A program made the position numbers and the translations under genes. A DNA stretch of 64,000 nt from Geminocystis sp. NIES-3709 (GTDB lineage: Bacteria > Cyanobacteriota > Cyanobacteriia > Cyanobacteriales > Cyanobacteriaceae): positions 930,001-994,000 of the forward strand of contig NZ_AP014821.1 in the NCBI RefSeq assembly GCF_001548115.1, written 5' to 3'. The first letter of the stretch is position 1. Every line of letters begins with the position of its first letter. The notes under the pieces are model-generated. The model searched no databases. It had not been told where the DNA came from and was given only the letters and a program-made list of their open reading frames with translations. This document shows, one piece after another, positions 28,573 to 37,475 of this stretch.

Positions 28573-31404
28573 ATGATGATTCATATTCGTGGTGCAAGAC
28601 AACATAATTTAAAAAATATTGATTTAGATTTACCCCGCAATAAGTTAATTGTCTTCACGGGGGTATCTGGTAGCGGAAAATCTTCCCTTGCCTTTGATAC
28701 TATTTTTGCTGAAGGGCAACGCAGATATGTAGAATCTTTGAGTTCCTACGCAAGACAATTTTTAGGACAGTTAGATAAACCCGATGTTGATAGTATAGAA
28801 GGTTTATCTCCGGCTATATCTATCGATCAAAAGTCCACTTCCCATAATCCTCGATCGACGGTAGGTACTGTTACTGAAATTTACGATTATTTACGATTAC
28901 TCTATGGTAGGGCAGGATTCCCCCATTGTCCAATCTGTGATCATTCTATCACGCCCCAGTCCATCGATGAGATGATCGATCGAATTTTATCTTTACCCGA
29001 AAAAACCAAGATACATTTATTAGCACCCGTTGTTAGAGGAAAAAAAGGTAATCATCACCAGTTACTCTCTAGTTTACGCTCTCAAGGCTTCGTAAGAGTT
29101 AAGATTGATAACGAAATTCGAGAATTAGCCGATAATATTGAACTCAAAGCCTCACAATCTCATCATATCAGTGTTTTAGTCGATCGACTTATCGTTAAAC
29201 CGAATCTTCAGGAAAGGTTAGCTGACTCTCTCTCTACTTGTCTCAAAATTGCTGATGGTATTGCATTGGTTGAAATTTTTTCTGGTGAGGGGGTTATCTC
29301 TCGCAAAGACGCAAAGACGCAAAGAGAAGACGCAAAATTTTTTGAGGAGCAAATAGTATTCTCGGAGAAGTTTGCTTGTCCTACTCATGGAGCAGTGATG
29401 GAGGAGTTATCCCCCCGTCTTTTTTCCTTTAATTCGCCCTATGGGGCTTGTGAGTCTTGTCACGGGTTGGGTAGTTTAAGACAGTTTTCACCTCATTCAA
29501 TCATACCTGATCCCAAAGCCAAAATAATCAATGCCATCGCCCCTTGGGCGGAAAAAGATAACCCCTATTATCTCTCTCTCCTTGAATACGTCAGCAAGGA
29601 GTATAAATTTAAACTCTCTGATTCATGGGATAGTCTTACCCCTCAACAACAGCATATTATCCTCTACGGCGATAAGGAAATTCAAAATATTCAGTATGGT
29701 TATTATCGTGGGGTGATTCCTATGTTAGATAAAACCTATCAAGAGACTAATTCTGAAATTATTAAGCAAAAATTAGAGCAATATTTAGACTATCAAGTCT
29801 GTGAAGTTTGTCACGGTAAACGTCTTAAACCCGAAGCCTTATCCGTAAAATTAGGGCAATATTCTATCTATGATTTAACTAGCGTCTCTATCGGTGAATG
29901 TGTTAACCGTATCAATAATATTCAATTAACCCCAAAACAAGCCCAAATCGGCGAATTAGCTTTAAGGGAAATTCAGCAACGCCTCACATTTTTACTCGAT
30001 GTTGGTTTAGACTATCTTACCCTCGATCGTACTGCTATGACACTTTCAGGAGGAGAAGCCCAAAGAATCCGATTAGCCACTCAAATAGGCTCAGGTTTAA
30101 CAGGTGTCTTATACGTTTTAGATGAGCCTAGTATCGGTTTACATCAACGGGATAACGATCGACTATTAAAAACCTTAAAAAAATTACGAGATCTCGATAA
30201 TACTTTAATTATTGTAGAACATGATGAGGACACGATCAAATCTGCTGATCATATTGTTGATATTGGTGTCAAAGCTGGAGTTCACGGCGGCGAAATTGTC
30301 TATCAGGGAAACTATGAAAATCTCTTAAAATGTGAACAATCCTTGACGGGTGCATATCTATCGGGCAGGAGAAAAATAGAAATACCCACCACCAGACGAG
30401 AAGGCAACGGTAAATTTTTAACTCTCAAAAACTGTCACCGTAACAACCTGAAAAATATCGATGTAGAGATACCTCTCGGCAAATTTGTTTGTATAACTGG
30501 GGTATCTGGTAGCGGTAAATCTACCCTCATCAATGAGTTATTATACCCTTCCCTCCAACACCATCTTAACCGTAATGTACCCTTCCCCAAAGAATTAGGC
30601 ACATTGGAAGGCATCGAATCTGTTGATAAAGTTATTGTAATCGATCAATCCCCCATCGGACGTACTCCTCGATCGAATCCTGCCACTTATACGGGGGTTT
30701 TTGATGTCATTCGGGAGTTATTCACGGAAACCATCGAAGCTAAAGCCAGAGGCTACAAAGCAGGTAGATTCTCTTTTAACGTCAAGGGGGGAAGATGCGA
30801 AGCCTGTAGCGGTCAAGGTGTCAATGTGATTTCCATGAATTTCTTACCCGATGTCTATGTACAATGTGATATTTGTAAGGGTGCAAGGTATAACAGGGAA
30901 ACTCTCCAAGTTAAGTATAAGGGATTTTCGATCGCCGATGTGTTAAATATGACGGTAGAGGAAGCCTTGCAAGTGTTTGAAAATATCCCTCGTGCGGTAA
31001 ATCGCCTCCAAACCCTTGTCGATGTTGGTTTAACTTATATCAAATTAGGGCAGTCTGCACCTACTTTATCGGGGGGAGAAGCGCAACGGGTGAAACTGGC
31101 TACGGAATTGTCTCGCCGTGCCACTGGTAAAACCATATATTTGATTGACGAACCCACTACAGGTTTATCTTTTTATGACGTGCATCACTTATTAAATGTT
31201 TTACAAAAATTAGCAGATAAAGGAAATTCGATCGTCGTTATCGAGCATAATTTAGATGTGATAAAATGTGCTGATTGGATTATTGATTTAGGTTTGGAAG
31301 GAGGCAATAAAGGAGGAGAAATAATCGCCGTTGGTACACCGGAAAAAATAGCTAAATCTAAAAAATCTTATTTGGCTAAGTATTTAAAATCTTGTTTACG
31401 ATAA
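28573..31404 (+). CDS. uvrA: Excinuclease ABC subunit A
   Basis: UvrA is the damage-recognition ATPase of nucleotide excision repair and loads UvrB. Two ABC domains are visible: Walker A GVSGSGKSSLAF near residue 31 and GVSGSGKSTLIN near residue 643, with signatures LSGGEAQRIRLA and LSGGEAQRVKLA. Zinc-binding motifs are CPICD, CPTHG/CESCHG and CEACSG/CDICKG; the CxxH variant in the second is common in cyanobacteria. At 943 residues it is near the usual length. Residues ~241-258 (ISRKDAKTQREDAK) are encoded by an inserted dispersed repeat that keeps the frame. The second ATG (28576) is an equally possible start. Confidence 0.96.
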   Translation: MMIHIRGARQHNLKNIDLDLPRNKLIVFTGVSGSGKSSLAFDTIFAEGQRRYVESLSSYARQFLGQLDKPDVDSIEGLSPAISIDQKSTSHNPRSTVGTVTEIYDYLRLLYGRAGFPHCPICDHSITPQSIDEMIDRILSLPEKTKIHLLAPVVRGKKGNHHQLLSSLRSQGFVRVKIDNEIRELADNIELKASQSHHISVLVDRLIVKPNLQERLADSLSTCLKIADGIALVEIFSGEGVISRKDAKTQREDAKFFEEQIVFSEKFACPTHGAVMEELSPRLFSFNSPYGACESCHGLGSLRQFSPHSIIPDPKAKIINAIAPWAEKDNPYYLSLLEYVSKEYKFKLSDSWDSLTPQQQHIILYGDKEIQNIQYGYYRGVIPMLDKTYQETNSEIIKQKLEQYLDYQVCEVCHGKRLKPEALSVKLGQYSIYDLTSVSIGECVNRINNIQLTPKQAQIGELALREIQQRLTFLLDVGLDYLTLDRTAMTLSGGEAQRIRLATQIGSGLTGVLYVLDEPSIGLHQRDNDRLLKTLKKLRDLDNTLIIVEHDEDTIKSADHIVDIGVKAGVHGGEIVYQGNYENLLKCEQSLTGAYLSGRRKIEIPTTRREGNGKFLTLKNCHRNNLKNIDVEIPLGKFVCITGVSGSGKSTLINELLYPSLQHHLNRNVPFPKELGTLEGIESVDKVIVIDQSPIGRTPRSNPATYTGVFDVIRELFTETIEAKARGYKAGRFSFNVKGGRCEACSGQGVNVISMNFLPDVYVQCDICKGARYNRETLQVKYKGFSIADVLNMTVEEALQVFENIPRAVNRLQTLVDVGLTYIKLGQSAPTLSGGEAQRVKLATELSRRATGKTIYLIDEPTTGLSFYDVHHLLNVLQKLADKGNSIVVIEHNLDVIKCADWIIDLGLEGGNKGGEIIAVGTPEKIAKSKKSYLAKYLKSCLR
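29301..29336. repeat. CGCAAAGA repeat inserted in frame in uvrA
   Basis: Tandem units cgcaaagacgcaaagacg then caaagagaagacgc lie within the uvrA coding region and are translated as RKDAKTQREDAK. The same unit occurs in intergenic copies at 2169, 11163 and 28456. The flanking UvrA sequence (EIFSGEG before, IVFSEKFACP after) is family-like on both sides. Confidence 0.75.
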
Positions 31405-31453
31405 AAACAGAAAAAATAATTATCATTAGGATAAAATTAATTGATTTTTATGT

Positions 31454-31867
31454 CTAATTTTCTGTTAATAAATCTTGAATTTGCTCAAAATCACGACTAT
31501 TTCTCGTAAGTAAAACAGCTTTATTTACTATTACGATCGAAGCAATTTTTAAATCCATCGTTCCTATTTTACTATATTTTTTCCTAAGAATTTCAAATTC
31601 TTTAGCCGCTTTTTCATCAAAATCAATAATGGGAATTTGACAATAATTGATTAACTGTTTTTTGAGTTTTTTATAAATATTTACCTGTTCATTAATATTC
31701 TTGGATTTATTAACTAAACTTAACCATCCTTGTATTTGTTCTTGATAAGTAATAATACTCACAGCTATTTCTTGAGGATTAATATTTTTCAATTTAAGTT
31801 TTAAACATTCCGCATCCTTGCCATTACGTTCTAAAATACTAAGATGATCAGTATCTAAAATATACAT
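31454..31867 (-). CDS. vapC: VapC-type PIN-domain toxin
   Basis: A 137-residue PIN-domain ribonuclease, typical of VapC toxins. The metal-binding acidic residues are visible: D5 and D7 in MYILDTDHLS, Glu in ITYQEQIQGW, Asp in GTMDLKIASI and the C-terminal LLTRNSRDFEQI. All four positions are intact, so nuclease activity is plausible. It lies 47 bp downstream of a gene whose C-terminus looks like a cyanobacterial VapB-like antitoxin tail, giving the usual antitoxin-then-toxin order. Confidence 0.88.
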   Translation of the reverse strand: MYILDTDHLSILERNGKDAECLKLKLKNINPQEIAVSIITYQEQIQGWLSLVNKSKNINEQVNIYKKLKKQLINYCQIPIIDFDEKAAKEFEILRKKYSKIGTMDLKIASIVIVNKAVLLTRNSRDFEQIQDLLTEN

Positions 31868-31914
31868 TAAAATATATTAATAAAAAAGGTTAACAATTAG
31901 CAAAACAGTCGAAA

Positions 31915-32673
31915 TTATACATTAGATTTACGATAATCTTGTCCTAATTTCATAGCCTCATCATACACTTGATCATCTTTAAATGTACCACTAATATTTT
32001 CCCACCATAAGGGAGAGGATGAATTAGGTTTTATGGTTTCTTGAAATGATAATTGTCTCTGTTTTAAATATTCATTGACTCTCAAGATAATTAAGCTACA
32101 ATAACCTCTTAATTGGACAATTAATTCATGGTTTTCTATTGAATCCTTAAAATATTCCTTCAAATCATAAGTTGTATCTGACAAAGTTTTCCCAGCATTT
32201 TCAGAGAATTGTTCTAATTCCGATCTTGAAAGTATATGACCAAATACATCAATAGTCTCAGCAATTAATTGACACCCCTTAATTGTCTTTTGCAAGTCTA
32301 TTTCTTCCTCTCCAGTTTTATCTTCATTAAGAATAGAAATACCTAAAAGTAATTTCGTGTATCCCACCAAATAATTTGTTATATCATCAATTATATATCC
32401 TAATTCTATGGCTTCTTGTATATGGTTATAATGTCCCCACAAATCAAACCAAGATTTAGTTAAGGTATTCAATAATTCGGCTTTTTGTCGATAAGTAATT
32501 GAGTTATCACGACATTTTTCTAAAATAATCTTTGTTTCTTCGATCAGATTTTGAAAAAGTTTTTTATCTGAATTAGCAAAAATATCATTCAAATAGTTCG
32601 GGACAATTTCAATATTATTTAAAATATAATGATGACAACCATTATTAATATCTTTTAGTTTAATATCATTCAT
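31915..32673 (-). CDS. Unusually long putative antitoxin
   Basis: A 252-residue protein whose last ~35 residues (SPLWWENISGTFKDDQVYDE, then AMKLGQDYRKS) match the toxin-binding tail I associate with small VapB-type antitoxins in cyanobacteria (WWEKI.G.F.DD...DEAM.LG..YR.S). Those antitoxins are usually ~70-90 residues. Here the first ~210 residues form a helical domain I do not recognise, with no AbrB or Phd/YefM signature. The VapC toxin gene follows by 47 bp. Antitoxin assignment rests on the tail and the position, so it is an inference. Confidence 0.6.
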   Translation of the reverse strand: MNDIKLKDINNGCHHYILNNIEIVPNYLNDIFANSDKKLFQNLIEETKIILEKCRDNSITYRQKAELLNTLTKSWFDLWGHYNHIQEAIELGYIIDDITNYLVGYTKLLLGISILNEDKTGEEEIDLQKTIKGCQLIAETIDVFGHILSRSELEQFSENAGKTLSDTTYDLKEYFKDSIENHELIVQLRGYCSLIILRVNEYLKQRQLSFQETIKPNSSSPLWWENISGTFKDDQVYDEAMKLGQDYRKSNV

Positions 32674-32921
32674 ATTATTTACTTACTAAAATTCTGAAGA
32701 AAGATTAATTGTAATAGTCATAAGTAAATTTTTGTGATACTTTAATGAAAGGTCTTATTTCGATCATAACTATAACACTTTAATCATAGCAGTTATTTTC
32801 AGTGGCGATCGTAGTCTAATTTTCATTATCTATTGATTAAGAAAGTTTACGGGATCTCTATAATCAAAAAAATGTTGATTAAGATAAACTCATAAAGATT
32901 ATTTATCTATCCCCTGAAATT

Positions 32922-35174
32922 ATGGCTCACCCTCTCTACGTTGCTTTTATTTGGCATCAACACCAGCCCCTCTATAAATCTCGTCTCTCTAGTCATGATT
33001 TTGGGGGTCAATATCGTTTGCCTTGGGTTAGATTACATGGTATCAAAGATTATCTTGATTTAGTTTTAATTCTTGAAAAATATCCCTTATTACATCAAAC
33101 TGTTAATCTTGTTCCTTCTTTGATTTTACAGTTGGAAGAATACGCCAATGGAACTGCGATCGATCCTTATCTAGCTTTAACTTTAACTCCCGTTAATGAA
33201 TTAGGAAAAGAAGAAAAACAATATATTATTGAGCATTTTTTCGATGCTAACCATTATCATCTAATTCGTCCCCATGCCCGTTACGAAGAACTTTATCAAC
33301 AACGTCATTTAAAAGGGGAACAATGGTGTTTTGATAATTGGCAGGAAAAAGATTATAGTGACTTGTTAGCATGGCATAATTTAGCATGGTTCGATCCTCT
33401 CTTTTGGGATGATCCTCATATTGCAGAATGGTTGGAAAAAGGTAAAAATTTCACTTTGATTGATCGACAACAAATTTGTGCAAAACAACAGGAAATTATT
33501 GCTCGTATCATTCCGCAACATAAAAAAATGCAGGAAACAGGGCAACTAGAAGTTACTACCACCCCTTATACTCACCCGATTTTACCTTTATTAGCAGACA
33601 CCAACGCAGGACGAGTGGCTATTCCTAATATGACTTTACCAAACGATCGATTTCAGTGGGAAGATGACATACCTCGTCACCTTAATAAAGCATGGGATAT
33701 ATATATAGATCGTTTTGGTCGATCGCCTAGAGGGTTATGGCCTAGTGAACAGTCCGTTAGTCCTTCAATTTTGCCCCATATAGCCAAGGGAGGATTTAAG
33801 TGGTTATGTTCCGATGAAGCAGTATTGGGATGGAGTATCAATCATTTTTTCCATCGGGATGAAATGGGTAACTTATATGAACCAGAATACTTATATCGTC
33901 CTTATCGATTAGAAACTTCTGAGGGGGATTTAAGCATTATTTTTCGAGATCACCGTCTATCAGACTTAATTGGCTTTACCTATGGTGCAATGAACCCAGA
34001 ACAAGCCGCAGGAGACTTAATTGGTCATTTAGAAGCGATCGCTAGACGTTTTAAAGAAAGACAATGGGGAGATAAAAGTAGTTTAGAATTACCTTGGTTA
34101 GTCACGATCGCTCTTGATGGGGAAAACTGTTGGGAATTTTACGAAAAAGACGGCAAACTCTTTTTAGAATCCCTTTATAGTAGGTTATCTCAACAATCAC
34201 AAATCAAGTTAGTTACTGTTTCCGAATTTATCGATCAATTTCCTCCCACAGAAACCCTCAACAGTGGCAGTTTACACAGTGGTTCATGGGTTGATGGTAG
34301 CTTTAATACTTGGATTGGAGATCCCGCCAAGAATCGAGCATGGGAATATCTTAAAACCGCTAGAGATAGCCTTGCTAAACATACTGAGGTAACAGAAGAA
34401 AATAATCCGGAAGCGTGGGAAGCCCTTTATGCTGCCGAAGGTTCTGACTGGTTTTGGTGGTTTGGCGATCCGCATCATTCCAATCATGATGCCATGTTTG
34501 ACCAACTATTCCGAGAACATTTAATCGTTTTGTATCAAGCCTTAGATGAAACTCCCCCAGAATATTTATATCGTCCTGTGGCAGAACTGGAAACGAAATT
34601 GGCAAACGATTATTTACCAGCTAGTTTTATTCACCCCGTCATAGATGGTCGAGGAGAGGAAGAAGATTGGGATCGGGCAGGAAAAATCAAAATTGGCGGT
34701 GCAAGGGGAACTATGCACAAAGCAAGTATTATTCCGACAATATTTTATGGTTGGGATCACCTTAATTTTTATCTCCGTTTTGACTTAAAACCGGGAGTTA
34801 AAGCCGGGCAAGATTTACCTTCAGAATTACACTTAGTTTGGTTTTATCCGGGTAGATTAACTCATAATAAACAACTTTCATTAGGTAATATACTAGATGA
34901 ACCCCCTCTCAACTATTACTATCATCATCATCTCTGCATTAATTTAGTGACTCAAACCACTTGGTTACAAGAAGCAGGGGCAGATGGTAACTGGCATTCT
35001 CGTTATTGTAGTGGTAAAGTCGCTTTTGATTCTTGTATTGAAATTTCTGTTCCTTGGAAGGATTTACACATAGATCCTGATGCTGAAATCAGTTTATTAG
35101 CTATCTTGGCGGAAAATGGTCAATATAAAGATTATTTACCAGAAAATACTCTCATTCGCCTTCAGGCACCTTAA
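32922..35174 (+). CDS. GH57 family glycoside hydrolase
   Basis: A 750-residue protein of glycoside hydrolase family 57, probably an alpha-amylase/glucanotransferase-type enzyme acting on glycogen-like glucans. The conserved GH57 regions are visible: HQHQP (12-16), GLWPSEQSV, the KWLCSDEAVLG segment with the likely catalytic Glu, and TIALDGENCWEFY. The C-terminal ~190 residues (from about PASFIHPVIDGRGEEEDWDR) form an additional beta-rich domain resembling a carbohydrate-binding module. No signal peptide is seen, which fits a cytoplasmic role in glycogen metabolism. It is monocistronic. Confidence 0.9.
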   Translation: MAHPLYVAFIWHQHQPLYKSRLSSHDFGGQYRLPWVRLHGIKDYLDLVLILEKYPLLHQTVNLVPSLILQLEEYANGTAIDPYLALTLTPVNELGKEEKQYIIEHFFDANHYHLIRPHARYEELYQQRHLKGEQWCFDNWQEKDYSDLLAWHNLAWFDPLFWDDPHIAEWLEKGKNFTLIDRQQICAKQQEIIARIIPQHKKMQETGQLEVTTTPYTHPILPLLADTNAGRVAIPNMTLPNDRFQWEDDIPRHLNKAWDIYIDRFGRSPRGLWPSEQSVSPSILPHIAKGGFKWLCSDEAVLGWSINHFFHRDEMGNLYEPEYLYRPYRLETSEGDLSIIFRDHRLSDLIGFTYGAMNPEQAAGDLIGHLEAIARRFKERQWGDKSSLELPWLVTIALDGENCWEFYEKDGKLFLESLYSRLSQQSQIKLVTVSEFIDQFPPTETLNSGSLHSGSWVDGSFNTWIGDPAKNRAWEYLKTARDSLAKHTEVTEENNPEAWEALYAAEGSDWFWWFGDPHHSNHDAMFDQLFREHLIVLYQALDETPPEYLYRPVAELETKLANDYLPASFIHPVIDGRGEEEDWDRAGKIKIGGARGTMHKASIIPTIFYGWDHLNFYLRFDLKPGVKAGQDLPSELHLVWFYPGRLTHNKQLSLGNILDEPPLNYYYHHHLCINLVTQTTWLQEAGADGNWHSRYCSGKVAFDSCIEISVPWKDLHIDPDAEISLLAILAENGQYKDYLPENTLIRLQAP

Positions 35175-35272
35175 TCAAAATTGACAATTAACAATTAACC
35201 ATTGACAATGAACAAAAGTGATAGACAAAAAGCAATATTATTTATTTATTACTTTTCCCAAACCCCTAATTT

Positions 35273-35755
35273 ATGAACACCCCTAATTTATCCTCCCAAT
35301 CTTCAAAGGCAAATATTCAAAAAGTTAAACTGTTAGTATTTTCGATCGAGAATCTAAATGTAGCCTTACATATTGATACAGTGCAAAAAGTTGTTAACTA
35401 CTCTACGATCTTCAGCAGTGGTTTAAATCACTATGGATTAGTGAACTTAGGAGATCAAGAAATCACCGTTATTGATTTACATAAAAAACTATTTAACACT
35501 TCCCAAAATTTAACGATCGAAGATAAAAAATATTTACTTCTAGCCATTAATAGTGTCAACGAAACCTTTGGGATCCTAATTCAAAGTACCCCAGAACTTT
35601 ATGATATCTCTCTCGATACTATTAGAGAATTACCGTCATCTTATCGTCGGGTTGACACCTTAAAAATAGCTTCTCATGTCTTAGTTATTCCCGAAGAAGA
35701 TCAAAATAAAACTGTATTTATACTAGATCCTGATGAATTGATAAGTCCCGTATAA
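35273..35755 (+). CDS. CheW-like domain protein
   Basis: A 160-residue protein with a single CheW-like domain: VKLLVFSIENLNVALHID at the N-terminus, HYGLVNLGDQEITVIDLHKKLF in the middle and a C-terminal VFILDPDELI. CheW domains couple receptors to CheA-type kinases. In cyanobacteria similar stand-alone proteins occur in phototaxis and twitching-motility systems. No receptor or kinase gene is adjacent. A short run of AT-rich caattaacaatta-type repeat precedes it. Confidence 0.8.
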   Translation: MNTPNLSSQSSKANIQKVKLLVFSIENLNVALHIDTVQKVVNYSTIFSSGLNHYGLVNLGDQEITVIDLHKKLFNTSQNLTIEDKKYLLLAINSVNETFGILIQSTPELYDISLDTIRELPSSYRRVDTLKIASHVLVIPEEDQNKTVFILDPDELISPV

Positions 35756-35912
35756 TTTTTCTAAAAAACAGGTATTTCTCAATGTTGAAGATTGATTGAT
35801 AGGAGACCCTCCCCGGAAGGGGAAGATCTTGGAAGACAAGAAGATAGGAAAGACAGTCTATATTATATCACATTTTTTTTAATGGTGGGATTTTTGATAA
35901 CTTATTGAAATC

Positions 35913-36518
35913 TTAATCTTTGTTAATAGTGTCTGCATAAACTGGTTTTTCATCCAAAATGCCCATTCTTTCAGGAGGCCAAAAACGAAGGGAAGCACGT
36001 CCCACAAATTTGTTTCTTGGCACAAAACCCCAGTAATGAGAATCATAACTATTATTACGATTATCTCCCAACACTAAATATTCTCCTTCGGGAACAATAA
36101 CTGGTCCGTAGTCATATTGTGGTGCTTCTTTGATATAAGCCTCTCTTAATATCTCACCATTAACCATAACTTTTCCATTGCGTACCATTACTTCATCTCC
36201 GGGTAAACCGATAATTCTTTTAATGAAAGCATCGTTAAAATTTTCCCTTTGCAATGCTTCTGTGGCGTTAAAAACAACTACATCTCCTCGGTTTGGTTGA
36301 TGAAAACGATAACTCATTTTCTCAATGATTAGACGATCGTTTATTTGTAAAGTAGGTTCCATGGAAGATGAGGGAATATATCTAGCTTCCGCTACAAAAG
36401 TACGAATACCAAAAGATAAAACTGCCGCCATACCGATCGTTTTTAATACTTCTAACCAAGGGTTTTCTTCCCCTTTAACGATATTAAGCTGTTCATGTTC
36501 TGGTCGTTTTTCACTCAT
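35913..36518 (-). CDS. lepB: Signal peptidase I
   Basis: Type I leader peptidase that cleaves Sec and Tat signal peptides at the outer face of the cytoplasmic or thylakoid membrane. One N-terminal membrane anchor (~24-44) is followed by box B with the nucleophile S52 in YIPSSSMEPTL and box D with the general base K100 in AFIKRIIGLPGDEV. The GDNRNNSYDSHYWGFV box E is complete. At 201 residues it is typical of the short cyanobacterial forms. Its promoter lies in the 170-bp spacer with the divergent YqeG gene. Confidence 0.95.
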   Translation of the reverse strand: MSEKRPEHEQLNIVKGEENPWLEVLKTIGMAAVLSFGIRTFVAEARYIPSSSMEPTLQINDRLIIEKMSYRFHQPNRGDVVVFNATEALQRENFNDAFIKRIIGLPGDEVMVRNGKVMVNGEILREAYIKEAPQYDYGPVIVPEGEYLVLGDNRNNSYDSHYWGFVPRNKFVGRASLRFWPPERMGILDEKPVYADTINKD

Positions 36519-36688
36519 AGCTATTTTTAGATCTTAGTTTCTGCTTATTTAGTTTAACTTAAACATTTAAACCCTAACAGGTTATTCCCTTAATTGACAA
36601 TAAACGAAAAACAATGAACAATAAACTATGTTGAAAAATAATAGCCAACTGTTAATTATCAACTATTTACCATCAACCATTCATTATC

Positions 36689-37201
36689 ATGTCTAGGACA
36701 AAAATATTACAACCTGATTTAGTTTTAGGAGATGTGGTTATTCATCTTACTCCTAGTTTAATTCAAAAATATAATTTGAAAGGATTAGTTTTGGATGTGG
36801 ATGAAACTCTCGTGGCTTGGAATGAAAAGCAGTTATCTCCTGAATTGATTAACTGGGTTGAAGATATGCGCAAAATAGTAGATTTATGGTTAGTTAGCAA
36901 TAACCTTAGTGAAAATCGTATCAGTTCCATCGCATCTAGTCTAAATTTACCGTTTATTTTTGGAGCTGGGAAACCTTCTCGTCGTAAACTTCGACAAGCT
37001 GTGGATGCCATGAATCACCCCCTTGAACAAACGGCTATGGTTGGCGATCGATTATTTACTGATGTTTTAGCCGGTAATCGTTTAGGAATGTTTACCATTT
37101 TAGTAGAACCGATGGTGTCATCCCAATCTAAACTTATTTCTTTGAGAAATTTTGAGGTATGGTTATCCCAAAAGCTGGGAGTTTCTGTTTACAAAACTTA
37201 A
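36689..37201 (+). CDS. YqeG family HAD-IIIA phosphatase
   Basis: A 170-residue HAD-superfamily hydrolase of the YqeG family. Motif I is LVLDVDETLVAW (D36, D38), motif II is in WLVSNN, and motif III/IV is AMVGDRLFTDVLAGN. YqeG proteins resemble plant and yeast mitochondrial phosphatidylglycerophosphate phosphatase (Gep4), so a role in phosphatidylglycerol synthesis is plausible but unproven here. An AT-rich acaatgaacaataaact repeat stretch precedes it. Confidence 0.88.
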   Translation: MSRTKILQPDLVLGDVVIHLTPSLIQKYNLKGLVLDVDETLVAWNEKQLSPELINWVEDMRKIVDLWLVSNNLSENRISSIASSLNLPFIFGAGKPSRRKLRQAVDAMNHPLEQTAMVGDRLFTDVLAGNRLGMFTILVEPMVSSQSKLISLRNFEVWLSQKLGVSVYKT

Positions 37202-37364
37202 GATTTCAGTATATTTAGTAACATTTATTCATAGTTATTAAACAAATCTAAAGAAAATATTAAGAAACTCTATATAACGTAAAAAATGTGTGATTATAAT
37301 TCCTAGATAAATTGAGGTCAGCTTATATAAAGACCTTAAGCATAAATAAGTACATATAAAAAAC

Positions 37365-37396
37365 AAGAGGTATCTCATTTTTATGGGGTGCCTCTT
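37365..37396 (-). terminator. Strong second hairpin downstream of the porin gene
   Basis: A 14-bp stem, AAGAGGTATCTCAT paired with ATGGGGTGCCTCTT (with G-T pairs) around a TTTT loop. On the minus strand it is followed by gTTTTTTata, making it a rho-independent terminator in the porin direction. On the plus strand it lacks a T run. It would back up the hairpin at 37425-37450. Confidence 0.6.
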
Positions 37397-37424
37397 ATCA
37401 ATGACAAATATAAATTTGTGACAC

Positions 37425-37450
37425 AAAAAAAGGGAGTTAAGTCCCCTTTG
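37425..37450 (-). terminator. Terminator of the porin gene
   Basis: On the minus strand AAAGGGGACTTAACTCCCTTT is followed by a run of T (complement of the A7 tract), about 25 bp after the porin stop codon. Confidence 0.7.
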
Positions 37451-37475
37451 GTAAATGTTTATAAACTAGCTCACA

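Noticed and set aside
37238-37426. A 62-codon minus-strand frame after the porin
   Set aside because: It spans the terminator hairpins and has no start signal; chance frame.
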